From LC029 sp036676475 (GTDB lineage: Bacteria; Bacillota; Bacilli; Aneurinibacillales; RAOX-1): a stretch of 64,000 nucleotides of DNA. The stretch is from positions 184,690 through 248,689 of the forward strand of contig JAKFCU010000032.1 in NCBI GenBank assembly GCA_036676475.1. Direction: 5' to 3'. The notes under the pieces were generated by a model. The model was not told where the DNA came from and did no database searches. It saw only the letters and a program-made list of their open reading frames with translations. How positions within the stretch are numbered: position 1 is the first letter of the stretch; every line of letters begins with the position of its first letter. The translations under genes were made by a program, and so were the position numbers. Positions 24,555 to 32,582 of this stretch are shown here, in pieces.

Positions 24555-26312
24555 CTATGGTTTATTTTTTAACCCATTCTCTATCGCTTGCCAAATCGTT
24601 GGTGTCTCAAAGCCTCTTCGCCAAGAGGCAATGCCAGCTAAATTATATTTTAATACTAACTCTGCCCGCTTGTTCATGGAGGTTTCATCCTCCATGAACA
24701 TTTTATAGGTTACATTTTCTTTGGAATCAAAATACTCCACATAATTTTGCCCTGTTTCTTGGTTATAAGCCGGATTTAGGTTTCTTTCTTCAATCCACTT
24801 ATTCGCCGTATCCATACTCAATGCCTTGGACGTTACTTTTACCTTACCATCCGTCCCCTTTTCCTCTTTCCATAACCTTGTGTAATAAGGAACACCTAAC
24901 AATAGCTTAGAACCAGGCACTTCTTCGAGTATTCCTTGCAGCCCTTTCTCTACCCAAGGCAGAGAAGCTACAGAGCCAGCGATAGGACTAGCAGCCCAAT
25001 GCTCATCATAAGTCATGACCATCATATAATCCACGGTTTGTGCCAATCTAGCCCGATCATAGAAAAGGGACCAATTCTCACTATTTGATTTTATGGTGAC
25101 GTCCATGGAAACGACCAAATTTTGTTCGTGAAGATAAGGCGTAAGCTCGCGTACAAACTGGACAAGGTTATCCTTATCTTTTAGATACACATTTTCAAAG
25201 TCTAGATTCACCCCATCCAACTTGTACATTGATGCATATTGCAATAACTGTTTAATCATCTTTTTTCGGTTTTCGTATGAACTAAGAGCCTGTGTGGTTA
25301 TATCTGGATCAAAGTTGTTGCTAAATAAGCCCCAAACCTGATATCCCTGCTGATGGGACCAATCCACATAAGACAAGCTAGCTTTTGAAGCAATATCACC
25401 TGCCCCGTTTTGGAGCTGGAACCAGGTGGGTGAAACGACATTTAAACCAGGCATCGGGCTTATCTTCTGATAGTCCGGATTTTTGGTATGAACATGCTCC
25501 CATGTTAAATTAATTTTTCCTCCAATAGGGTTCCAAGGAAGATATTCCTTTTCATCGTGCTTCCACTCTAGTTGCTTTATATCTGTCAAAACAACATCCT
25601 TTTTTTCTACAAAACCCATATATCCTTTTTCTGTTAGGATGAGATACCAACCATCCACTTCCTTATAAATCTCTATCGTCTCTCCTTGTTTAATTTCATA
25701 AACATAAGGAGCCTTAATGGAAGGGGTTTGTCGCAGAAAATAGACCGTCTCTCTTTCTCCTTCGACTTCCACCGTTTTTCCCTGTTGAATCATATCACCT
25801 GATTTCCGGAAATAATGAAACCCGGTTTCTGTGAAGGTTTGTAATTGGTAAGGATAGATTTTCTCCAACGGTTGAAAGGGAACATACAGCTCTCCATTCT
25901 TTTCCTGAACAGAAACCTGTAACGAAAATGGCTTTTCATTGACGAAAGCTTGTACCCCTTGGTCTGGAAAGCGAAGGACCTTATCCTTCGTTGTGATGAT
26001 GATAGCTTTGCTTTTTTCATCCCAATGAATTTCGGGATCTATCTTTTCCTTTAAGAAGGATACAGCAACAAGAGCCTCTTTCCCAACTATGATGACGGTC
26101 TCCTTCGGAAGAATTTCATCTTGGTATCCTGCTGGATTAGACTGTCCAGAGAATGGTTCTGCCTTTTCCTTGCTTGGCACCTTCTCCATCCACCACATAA
26201 CAACTGAAGTCCCCAAGCCAAGCATGAACACCACCAACAGGATCAGAGTGAACGGAGATACAGGTCCCTTCCCCTGTCGTCTGCTCGTTCTATATGAAGT
26301 TTCAATATCCAT
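24555..26312 (-). CDS. Membrane-anchored glycoside hydrolase family 18 with SH3 domain
   Basis: ATG at 26312 follows AAAGGAG; the frame is open further upstream across a repeat but without a ribosome site. The 585-aa protein has a cytoplasmic N-terminus, one membrane helix (about 21-41), a copper-amine-oxidase-like stalk domain (about 65-165), an SH3b domain (about 190-245) and a C-terminal GH18 barrel (about 255-585). The catalytic motif DGVNLDFENV matches D-x2-D-x-D-x-E with Asn at one Asp. Related B. subtilis proteins (YvbX, YdhD, YaaH) act on spore cortex or wall. Likely role: cell-wall or cortex hydrolysis outside the membrane. Confidence 0.85.
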   Translation of the reverse strand: MDIETSYRTSRRQGKGPVSPFTLILLVVFMLGLGTSVVMWWMEKVPSKEKAEPFSGQSNPAGYQDEILPKETVIIVGKEALVAVSFLKEKIDPEIHWDEKSKAIIITTKDKVLRFPDQGVQAFVNEKPFSLQVSVQEKNGELYVPFQPLEKIYPYQLQTFTETGFHYFRKSGDMIQQGKTVEVEGERETVYFLRQTPSIKAPYVYEIKQGETIEIYKEVDGWYLILTEKGYMGFVEKKDVVLTDIKQLEWKHDEKEYLPWNPIGGKINLTWEHVHTKNPDYQKISPMPGLNVVSPTWFQLQNGAGDIASKASLSYVDWSHQQGYQVWGLFSNNFDPDITTQALSSYENRKKMIKQLLQYASMYKLDGVNLDFENVYLKDKDNLVQFVRELTPYLHEQNLVVSMDVTIKSNSENWSLFYDRARLAQTVDYMMVMTYDEHWAASPIAGSVASLPWVEKGLQGILEEVPGSKLLLGVPYYTRLWKEEKGTDGKVKVTSKALSMDTANKWIEERNLNPAYNQETGQNYVEYFDSKENVTYKMFMEDETSMNKRAELVLKYNLAGIASWRRGFETPTIWQAIENGLKNKP

Positions 26313-26322
26313 AGCGATCTCC

Positions 26323-26385
26323 TTTCTGATAAGTATAAGAAAGCTACTAGGCATAGTCTTATGCGTATAATACTTTTTGATAAGT
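26323..26385 (+). repeat. TAAGAAAGC dispersed repeat, copy D, with upstream tail of a second unit
   Basis: A full unit lies at 26337-26385. Just before it, CTTTCTGATAAGTA is the right end of another unit, so this looks like a collapsed tandem pair. The remnant abuts the ribosome site of the GH18 gene on the other strand. Confidence 0.8.
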
Positions 26386-26429
26386 AGAAAAAGATAAAAC
26401 CTGTGATTGCGCACAGGTTTTGGTGTTCA

Positions 26430-26864
26430 TTAATGTTCGTTTCCTTTACAGCTATCGCACTTACCATAAAACTCAAGTCGATGAGATGATATGCTAAACC
26501 CGCTAGAAGCTTGAGCTTCAACCTCCAAAGCAGATAATGGCGGATAGTCAAAATCCACAATCTTTCCACATCCGGTACAGATGCAGTGATAATGATCTGC
26601 TGTATTGCCGTCAAAGCGACTGGACGCATCACCATAGGTTAGCTCGCGGACTAATCCAGTCTCCTTGAAAACTTTGAGGTTATTATAAACGGTAGCCACG
26701 CTCATGCTCGGAAATTGGTGCTCCAAATACTTGAAAATCTCATCGGCTGTAGGATGGGAAATGGTTTCCATTAGAAAAGTTAGAATGGCATAACGCTGTG
26801 GTGTCATACGAATACCAACGCTTCTCAATTTATCGACAGCAATCTCTAATTGTTCAGTAGACAT
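26430..26864 (-). CDS. perR: Peroxide-responsive repressor PerR
   Basis: ATG at 26864 is 9 bases after GGAGAGG, giving 144 aa. It is a Fur-family protein with a winged helix (TPQRYAILTFLMETISHPTADEIF), the regulatory metal residues in DGNTADHYHCIC, and KIVDFDYP, whose Asp (equivalent to Asp104) marks PerR rather than Fur. The structural zinc site is formed by CTGC and CDSC. PerR senses H2O2 through metal-catalysed His oxidation and represses detoxification genes. A Per-box-like sequence upstream suggests autoregulation. Confidence 0.92.
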   Translation of the reverse strand: MSTEQLEIAVDKLRSVGIRMTPQRYAILTFLMETISHPTADEIFKYLEHQFPSMSVATVYNNLKVFKETGLVRELTYGDASSRFDGNTADHYHCICTGCGKIVDFDYPPLSALEVEAQASSGFSISSHRLEFYGKCDSCKGNEH

Positions 26865-26900
26865 CACAGGACACCTCTCCACCCATAAACATTCATCATA

Positions 26901-26915
26901 ATATAATACTTATAG
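26901..26915 (-). promoter_or_regulatory. Per-box-like operator upstream of perR
   Basis: ATATAATACTTATAG matches 11 of 14 specified positions of the Per box (TTATAAT-n-ATTATAA). It lies 37 bases upstream of the perR start. The same stretch also resembles the right end of the dispersed repeat. Confidence 0.5.
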
Positions 26916-26968
26916 ATAAGTTTAATAACTATCTATCCTTATTGTCAACCATTAACACTCTATCGGGA

Positions 26969-27523
26969 TCATTTACCATCATGTAAGGTAGGTTCTGTTT
27001 TACCCATTTCTCGATTAACTAAACGCGCTGCGACAAATAGAAAGTCTGATAACCGGTTTAAATATTTAATCACAATCGGATTCACTACTTCTACCTGTTG
27101 AATGTCAATCGCCATCCGTTCAGCCCGTCTAGCCACTGTTCTCGCAACATGAAGTGTCGATCCAGCCTTACTGCCTCCCGGCAAAACAAAATTGGTTAAA
27201 GGGGGTAAAGTGGCATCCCATCTGTCAATGGTCTCTTCCAAAAATGTAATGTCGTCTTCCATAATGGGCCAACCTACCTTTTTCCCTGTTGGTGTGGCAA
27301 TCTCTGCCCCGACATGAAAGAGCTTCGTCTGCACCACATGGAAAATATCCAGCAGTTCCTTCCAATTATCCCCAACTGGGATAAAAGACAATGCCATCCC
27401 AATAATGGAATTGGCCTCATCACATGTACCGTAAGCTTCGACACGCACATCATTTTTTAAAACTCTTTGACCATAAACTAGACTGGTTTCACCTTTATCT
27501 CCGGATTTTGTATAGATCTTCAT
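26969..27523 (-). CDS. Cob(I)yrinic acid a,c-diamide adenosyltransferase, PduO type
   Basis: The 184-aa protein starts MKIYTKSGDKGETSLVYG, the ATP-binding signature of PduO-type ATP:cob(I)alamin adenosyltransferases. It also has YGTCDEANSIIG and the C-terminal RTVARRAERM and YLNRLSDFLFVAARLVN helices forming the trimer interface and cobalamin site. It makes adenosylcobalamin in the cytosol. It is the third of three closely spaced minus-strand genes with two small ORFs upstream. Confidence 0.93.
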   Translation of the reverse strand: MKIYTKSGDKGETSLVYGQRVLKNDVRVEAYGTCDEANSIIGMALSFIPVGDNWKELLDIFHVVQTKLFHVGAEIATPTGKKVGWPIMEDDITFLEETIDRWDATLPPLTNFVLPGGSKAGSTLHVARTVARRAERMAIDIQQVEVVNPIVIKYLNRLSDFLFVAARLVNREMGKTEPTLHDGK

Positions 27524-27564
27524 CTGCAGCTTCCCCTTCCCCCTGCCAGGTCTCTTATTTCGTC

Positions 27565-27678
27565 TTACTGGTCCTTCTTTCCATGTTTTCTGTTACTTAT
27601 TTTATATAATGTGTAAGCGGATGAAAAGGAGCCAGCTATAATAAGCGCAGACCAAAAGGCTAAATCCCAAACCGACAT
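27565..27678 (-). CDS. 37-aa single-pass membrane protein
   Basis: ATG at 27678 follows a perfect GGAAGGAGG. The product begins MSVWDLAFWSALIIAGSFSS, one hydrophobic helix, followed by a basic tail (YKISNRKHGKKDQ). It lies between the adenosyltransferase (41 bases downstream) and a 97-aa gene upstream and is probably co-transcribed with them. Not recognised. Confidence 0.6.
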   Translation of the reverse strand: MSVWDLAFWSALIIAGSFSSAYTLYKISNRKHGKKDQ

Positions 27679-27702
27679 CAGTATTTCCCTCCTTCCCACT
27701 GG

Positions 27703-27996
27703 TCACTTCGCTTTTGGAGGTTCATCTTTCCCTGGTTCATCATCTTTTTTCTGCTTCCTTTTGCGGTATTCTTCCAGAAGCTTCTGGACCACTTCATCCG
27801 AAACTTCTATGAAATTCTCTAACTCCTTCGTCGTCACCAGACAATTATTCTGTCCGTCAATCGTCGTAAAGCGAAAAAGAATTCGACCTCCATGCAGGAT
27901 GTCCGCAACTTCCCAAACGAACTTCGTTCCTGTCTTAAAGCGTTTTCCGCGACCGTATGTGGGCTCAAAGGGACGGAAATTTTCAACAACCCACAT
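27703..27996 (-). CDS. Conserved-looking 97-aa cytosolic protein, unknown
   Basis: GGGGAGGG precedes the ATG. The protein has a beta-rich N-terminus (MWVVENFRPFEPTYGRGKRFKTG, WEVADILHGGRILFRFTT), a short helix (DEVVQKLLEEYRKRK) and a charged Lys/Asp/Pro tail. No signal peptide or membrane helix. I do not recognise a family. Same strand and close to the small membrane gene and the adenosyltransferase. Confidence 0.65.
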   Translation of the reverse strand: MWVVENFRPFEPTYGRGKRFKTGTKFVWEVADILHGGRILFRFTTIDGQNNCLVTTKELENFIEVSDEVVQKLLEEYRKRKQKKDDEPGKDEPPKAK

Positions 27997-28073
27997 AATA
28001 ATACCCTCCCCTTTTCTACATGTTATGCAAGGAGGTCACTAAATTTTCACAAGCTTAAGAAAATACACAAAGG

Positions 28074-28859
28074 TTAAGAGCCTGCTCCTCGATATTTTTT
28101 AACTCCGAGGTTCCAAACAGCCAACCCAATGACAAAAAAGATCATTCCCATCAAAGGGGTCAGCCAAACATACGAGTAAAGCTCTGTCTTCTTTAAAAAG
28201 TAAGCGGAAGGATATACCCCCACAAAAGCAAAAGGGAGAATCCAAGTTAAGAAAAAACGAATCACTTTATTATAAATATCGACTGGGTATCTGCCATAGT
28301 TTTGGATATTCCAGATCATCGGAGCGATTCCTGTCTTTGAATCCGTAAAAAAACCAATCGCTGCAATAGACGTATAAACCCCGCCATACAAAAGAACACC
28401 TGATAACACTAAAATCAAAAAGACAATAGGATCATACCAGGTCCACGACAAGCCCATCTCCAAAGAGGCATACCCGATGATGATCATTCCAGTTACCGCT
28501 CCAGCCAATGATTCCGGCTGCATCGTTTCCAGCATCACCTGAAATAGATTATGTGCCGGACGGGTAAGAACCCGATCCATTTCTCCCTTAATAATATAGC
28601 GCTCTTGGAACTCCCATAGGTTAAAAAAGGTAGTGAAAACAGCATAAGGAATAAGAAAGAAACCATAAATAAAGATAATTTCCTCTCTGCTCCATCCTTT
28701 AATCAGGCTTGTATGCTGAAACACCACTAAAATAAACACCAGATTGACCGCTTGGAAAATAAAATCAGAAATGATTTCATTTAAAAAATCAAGTCGATAA
28801 GCTAGCTTCGTTTTGATATACTGCTTTAAATAATCAAAAAACAACTCCATATAAAACAT
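28074..28859 (-). CDS. ABC-2 type exporter permease, subunit 2
   Basis: ATG at 28859 is 8 bases after AAGGGGG. The 261-aa protein has six predicted membrane helices and the PF06182-like signature ERYIIKGEMDRVLTRPAHNLFQVM. It pairs with the neighbouring permease and ATPase to form an ABC-2 (daunorubicin/CcmA-type) exporter. Substrate unknown. It begins just after the stop of the first permease. Confidence 0.85.
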   Translation of the reverse strand: MFYMELFFDYLKQYIKTKLAYRLDFLNEIISDFIFQAVNLVFILVVFQHTSLIKGWSREEIIFIYGFFLIPYAVFTTFFNLWEFQERYIIKGEMDRVLTRPAHNLFQVMLETMQPESLAGAVTGMIIIGYASLEMGLSWTWYDPIVFLILVLSGVLLYGGVYTSIAAIGFFTDSKTGIAPMIWNIQNYGRYPVDIYNKVIRFFLTWILPFAFVGVYPSAYFLKKTELYSYVWLTPLMGMIFFVIGLAVWNLGVKKYRGAGS

Positions 28860-28863
28860 GCGA

Positions 28864-29658
28864 TTATCCCCCTTGAACCACAAGCATCTTTTTTGCTTGG
28901 ACCCACAGCAGTTGAAGTGGAATGTTAAGAATCAGCACCCAACCGAATTGAATGAGTAAGGCATGGGAAATCTTATCACCTGCTGCCGCCCCTGTAAATA
29001 TCATGCCGGGTAAATAGCTAATGGCTTGAAAGGGTAAGTACGCCAGCATGGACTGAGCCCATTCCGGAAAAAAGCTAATCGGCAGAATTAAACCGGAAAA
29101 CAAATCAACCATTACCCGTTTTGCTCTCATAATCCCTTCATTATTCAGAAGAAAAAAGGCTAAGACTCCTGTGAGAAGATTTAATTGCGTATTAATAATA
29201 AAACTGAACATGAGACTAACCAAGTACCAGAGCCAAGTTACCAACTGATCCGGGAACACGATAGGAAACAGAAAAGCCACAATAATCATCCCAGGTATGG
29301 AGAAAAACAAGAGGCGGAAAATCCCTTCACCAAGGGCCTGCATCGTCTTAACGAGCAAATAGTTATAGGGCCGGATCATTTCGATCGCTACTCTACCATC
29401 CTTGACTTCCATAGCCATTTCACGATCAATATTATTGAAATAAAATGCACGGGCCATCCAGGATATGGCGACATAGGTTGTCATTTGGAGGGGCGAAAGC
29501 CCGCCCATAGAGGGTTGACCGCTATAGATCGCATTCCATAAGAAATAGTAGGCGCCTATGTTAATGCTGTAAACCAAGATACCGGAATAGTAATTCACTC
29601 GATATGCTAGCATCATCAAGAATCGGATTCGGATCATTTCGATATACATACTAGCCAT
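28864..29658 (-). CDS. ABC-2 type exporter permease, subunit 1
   Basis: ATG at 29658 overlaps the ATPase stop by 8 bases (ATGGCTAG) and has AAGGAAGGGAT upstream, giving 264 aa. Six hydrophobic segments are seen, and the cytoplasmic motif REMAMEVKDGRVAIEMIRPYNYLL corresponds to the same loop as in its partner. Translation is probably coupled to the ATPase. It would form a heterodimeric membrane channel with the downstream permease. Confidence 0.85.
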   Translation of the reverse strand: MASMYIEMIRIRFLMMLAYRVNYYSGILVYSINIGAYYFLWNAIYSGQPSMGGLSPLQMTTYVAISWMARAFYFNNIDREMAMEVKDGRVAIEMIRPYNYLLVKTMQALGEGIFRLLFFSIPGMIIVAFLFPIVFPDQLVTWLWYLVSLMFSFIINTQLNLLTGVLAFFLLNNEGIMRAKRVMVDLFSGLILPISFFPEWAQSMLAYLPFQAISYLPGMIFTGAAAGDKISHALLIQFGWVLILNIPLQLLWVQAKKMLVVQGG

Positions 29659-30658
29659 GGGAGATCCCTTCCTTATATATCTTTCGAACAATCTCTTCGG
29701 TACTCGTTTCTTCAATACGAATATCCTTTACATCCACATTAGTGGCAATTCTGGAAAGAAGTTCTGAAACCGTAATATTTGCACTTAGGAATATAGCCTT
29801 AAACTTTATCGGATTTTCCTGCTTCCATTCCAATGGCAGACCGTCCGTCAAACCCTTCAAATCGATAAGGTTCATTGGTTTCGAAAATTCGATAACTGCA
29901 CTCTTGTCGCCTCCCCAATTTTCCTTTAAATCCTTTAAACCGCCATCATAAATGATGTTTCCATCATCGAGCATCACCACTCGTTGGCATAACGCCTCTA
30001 TATCTGCTAAATCATGTGTTGTGAGTAGAATAGTCGTCCCATATTTTTCATTTAACTCCCGAAGAAAGTCACGTATTTTCAACTTCACTAAAACATCTAA
30101 ACCAATTGTTGGTTCATCCAGAAACAACAAGGGAGGATTATGGATGAGCGCGGCCGCTAATTCGCATCTCATCCGTTGCCCTAAGCTTAGTTTACGAACA
30201 GGACGATTGAGTAGGTCCCCGATTTCTAAAATATCAATGACATCCCCCATATGGCTTTTATACGATTCATCCGGAACGCGGTATACCTTCTTTAGCAGAC
30301 GAAAGGATTCTTGAACCGCAATGTCCCACCATAGTTGACTTCTCTGGCCAAAGACAACACCAATGGTGCGTACAAATTCTTCTCTTTCCCTATGAGGATC
30401 CATTCCATTGACCCGAAGATAGCCTGAAGTAGGCTGCAATATCCCCGTCAACATCTTGATGGTCGTAGATTTTCCAGCCCCATTCTCCCCGATGTATCCG
30501 ACCATCTCTCCTTGTCCCACGTTAAAGGAAATACCGTTCACCGCATTTACCGTATGGTACTCTCTTGTAAATAAGTCCCGAAAAGCGCCTCTAAGCCCTT
30601 CTCTGCTTTGATATGACTTGAACTCTTTCGTTAAATTTTTCACTTCAATTCTCAACAT
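29651..30658 (-). CDS. ABC exporter ATP-binding protein (ABC-2 / CcmA type)
   Basis: The 335-aa ATPase has Walker A GENGAGKST, signature LSLGQRMRCELAAAL, Walker B PLLFLDEPTIGLD and the switch His in LLTTHDLAD. The C-terminal extension (about 230-335) is usual for drug or polysaccharide exporters of this type. It heads a three-gene operon with both permeases and is divergent from gsaB, with a 90-base shared promoter region. Confidence 0.92.
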   Translation of the reverse strand: MLRIEVKNLTKEFKSYQSREGLRGAFRDLFTREYHTVNAVNGISFNVGQGEMVGYIGENGAGKSTTIKMLTGILQPTSGYLRVNGMDPHREREEFVRTIGVVFGQRSQLWWDIAVQESFRLLKKVYRVPDESYKSHMGDVIDILEIGDLLNRPVRKLSLGQRMRCELAAALIHNPPLLFLDEPTIGLDVLVKLKIRDFLRELNEKYGTTILLTTHDLADIEALCQRVVMLDDGNIIYDGGLKDLKENWGGDKSAVIEFSKPMNLIDLKGLTDGLPLEWKQENPIKFKAIFLSANITVSELLSRIATNVDVKDIRIEETSTEEIVRKIYKEGISHG

Positions 30659-30750
30659 ATAGCTTGCCCTTCCTTTAATTGGCTTGAAAGATTACAGTTC
30701 TCTTTTAGAATGTGATAAATTTAAGTATATCATGTTTATGGAGGTACACG

Positions 30751-32049
30751 ATGGATCGCAGCAGATCACAAGAACTTTATGAGCAATCTCTAGAATGTAT
30801 TGTGGGTGGTGTAAATAGCCCTTCCCGTTCCTTTAAAGCCGTTGGAGGCGGTGCTCCTGTGTTTATGGACCGTGCGAAAGGTGCATACTTTTGGGATGCT
30901 GATGGAAATAAATATATCGATTATTTAGCGGCCTATGGACCTATTATTACGGGACATGCTCATCCCCATATTACAGAGGCAATTTACCGTGCTGTAGAAA
31001 ATGGCGTTCTTTATGGAACCCCAACCGCATTGGAAATTCAATTTGCCCATATGCTTCAGGAAGCGATCCCTTCCCTTGATAAAGTACGTTTTGTCAATTC
31101 AGGAACAGAGGCCGTGATGTCAACGATCCGGGTAGCCCGCGCCTACACCGGTCGGACAAAGATCATGAAATTTGCCGGATGCTATCACGGTCATTCCGAT
31201 CTAGTATTAGTCGCTGCCGGATCTGGACCATCTACACTTGGAATTCCTGACAGTGCCGGCATACCGCAAACGATTGCTCAAGAGGTGATCACCATTCCTT
31301 TTAATAACATCGAAGCCTACAGACAAGCTTTAGAAAAATGGGGCGATCAAATCGCTGCCGTCCTCGTAGAGCCGATTGTAGGTAACTTCGGCATCGTTCC
31401 TCCTTCTCCTGGATTTCTGGAGCAGGTGAATGAACTGACCCGCCAATATGGCGCGCTCGTTATTTATGATGAGGTGATTACGGCCTTCCGCTTTATGTAT
31501 GGAGGAGCTCAAAACCTGCTATCCATAGAGCCCGATCTTACCGCTATGGGTAAAATTATCGGAGGCGGTCTTCCTATTGGCGCCTATGGCGGCCGTAAGG
31601 AAATTATGGAGCAAGTCGCCCCCTTGGGACCTGCTTATCAAGCTGGAACGATGGCTGGAAACCCCGCATCCATTTCAGCTGGCATTGCCTGTTTAGAAGT
31701 CCTCAAGCAGCCTGGTGTATATGAGGAACTGGATCGCCTAGGTGCCATGCTGGAGGACGGTTTAGTTGGCTCGGCGAAAAAGCATGGTATTCCTCTTCAA
31801 GTGAATCGGATCAAAGGGGCATTAAGTACCCACTTTACCGATACTCTTGTTACCAATTATGATGAAGCACAAGCTTCTGATGGTGAATTGTTTGCTCGTT
31901 TCTTCCATCTCATGCTCAACCGGGGCATCGTTTTAGCTCCGTCTAAATATGAAGCATGGTTTATTACTACAGCACATACCGAAGAAGATATACAGATGAC
32001 AATTTTAGCCATCGATCATAGCCTTTCTAACTTGCATGTTAATACATAA
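30751..32049 (+). CDS. gsaB: Glutamate-1-semialdehyde 2,1-aminomutase
   Basis: ATG at 30751 follows GGAGG. The 432-aa PLP enzyme shows GGVNSPSRSFKAVGG, FVNSGTEAVMSTIRVARAYTGR, YDEVITAFRF and the PLP lysine in AMGKIIGGGLPIGAYGG. It converts glutamate-1-semialdehyde to 5-aminolevulinate for heme and cobalamin synthesis. No other hem genes are nearby; in B. subtilis the isolated second copy gsaB sits in this same perR/ygaE region, so gsaB rather than hemL is the better name. Confidence 0.92.
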   Translation: MDRSRSQELYEQSLECIVGGVNSPSRSFKAVGGGAPVFMDRAKGAYFWDADGNKYIDYLAAYGPIITGHAHPHITEAIYRAVENGVLYGTPTALEIQFAHMLQEAIPSLDKVRFVNSGTEAVMSTIRVARAYTGRTKIMKFAGCYHGHSDLVLVAAGSGPSTLGIPDSAGIPQTIAQEVITIPFNNIEAYRQALEKWGDQIAAVLVEPIVGNFGIVPPSPGFLEQVNELTRQYGALVIYDEVITAFRFMYGGAQNLLSIEPDLTAMGKIIGGGLPIGAYGGRKEIMEQVAPLGPAYQAGTMAGNPASISAGIACLEVLKQPGVYEELDRLGAMLEDGLVGSAKKHGIPLQVNRIKGALSTHFTDTLVTNYDEAQASDGELFARFFHLMLNRGIVLAPSKYEAWFITTAHTEEDIQMTILAIDHSLSNLHVNT

Positions 32050-32431
32050 TTTTTCATATTCATGTATATCCTGTAAGTACAAGTCGCCCCATATTCATTT
32101 TTTCATGCATGTATAATCATTTTGCAAAAACACCATGTCAACTATCCTTACTCCTTAACACCATTAGTTTCATGGCGTTTTGTATTAGTAATGAAACCCT
32201 TTATCACGAACATTAATAAATATTTTTTCTGTATTCATTCGTAATAAAGCTGTTATACCCAAAATGTTTAAATGCTCTATATCATTAAAATACCTTAAGT
32301 TAAACCGCTTACAGAATGTATAATTAACCAAAAGGATATTGTGTTAATGCAAAAATCATGTTATTCTATATTATATTTTTGCTTATTCCTGTATAATGAA
32401 TTTTCGTCCTTTTATAGAACACTTTTTATTT
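32050..32431. other. Gene-free AT-rich stretch before the glutamate synthase gene
   Basis: No frame with a ribosome site was found. The sequence is strongly AT-rich with many TATAAT-like motifs, but I could not single out a promoter. It probably carries the gltB promoter and 5' leader. Confidence 0.5.
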
Positions 32432-32480
32432 AAGAAAGCTACTTGGCTTTGCCCTATGCGTATAATGCTTTCTGATAAGT
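32432..32480 (+). repeat. TAAGAAAGC dispersed repeat, copy E
   Basis: AAGAAAGCTACTTGGC at the left, TATGCGTATAATGCTTTC and TGATAAGT at the right, 49 bp. It is about 100 bases upstream of the glutamate synthase start and could be inside its leader RNA. Confidence 0.82.
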
Positions 32481-32550
32481 GCAAAAAGGGATGATGTCAT
32501 ATTCCCAATCTTTAAAAACAGAAAGATAAAAAGCTTTTATTTGATGGATA

Positions 32551-32582
32551 GGAGGTGAAGGTCAGCCAACGCTGACCGTACT
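32551..32582 (+). promoter_or_regulatory. Hairpin between the Shine-Dalgarno and start of glutamate synthase
   Basis: GGAGGTGA (32551-32558) is followed by GGTCAGC-caac-GCTGACC, a perfect 7-bp stem (32560-32577), then GTACT and the ATG. Linear spacing of the ribosome site (about 25 bases) is far too long, but folding the hairpin brings it to a normal distance. A five-codon frame ATG-GAT-AGG-AGG-TGA overlaps the ribosome site. Confidence 0.7.
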
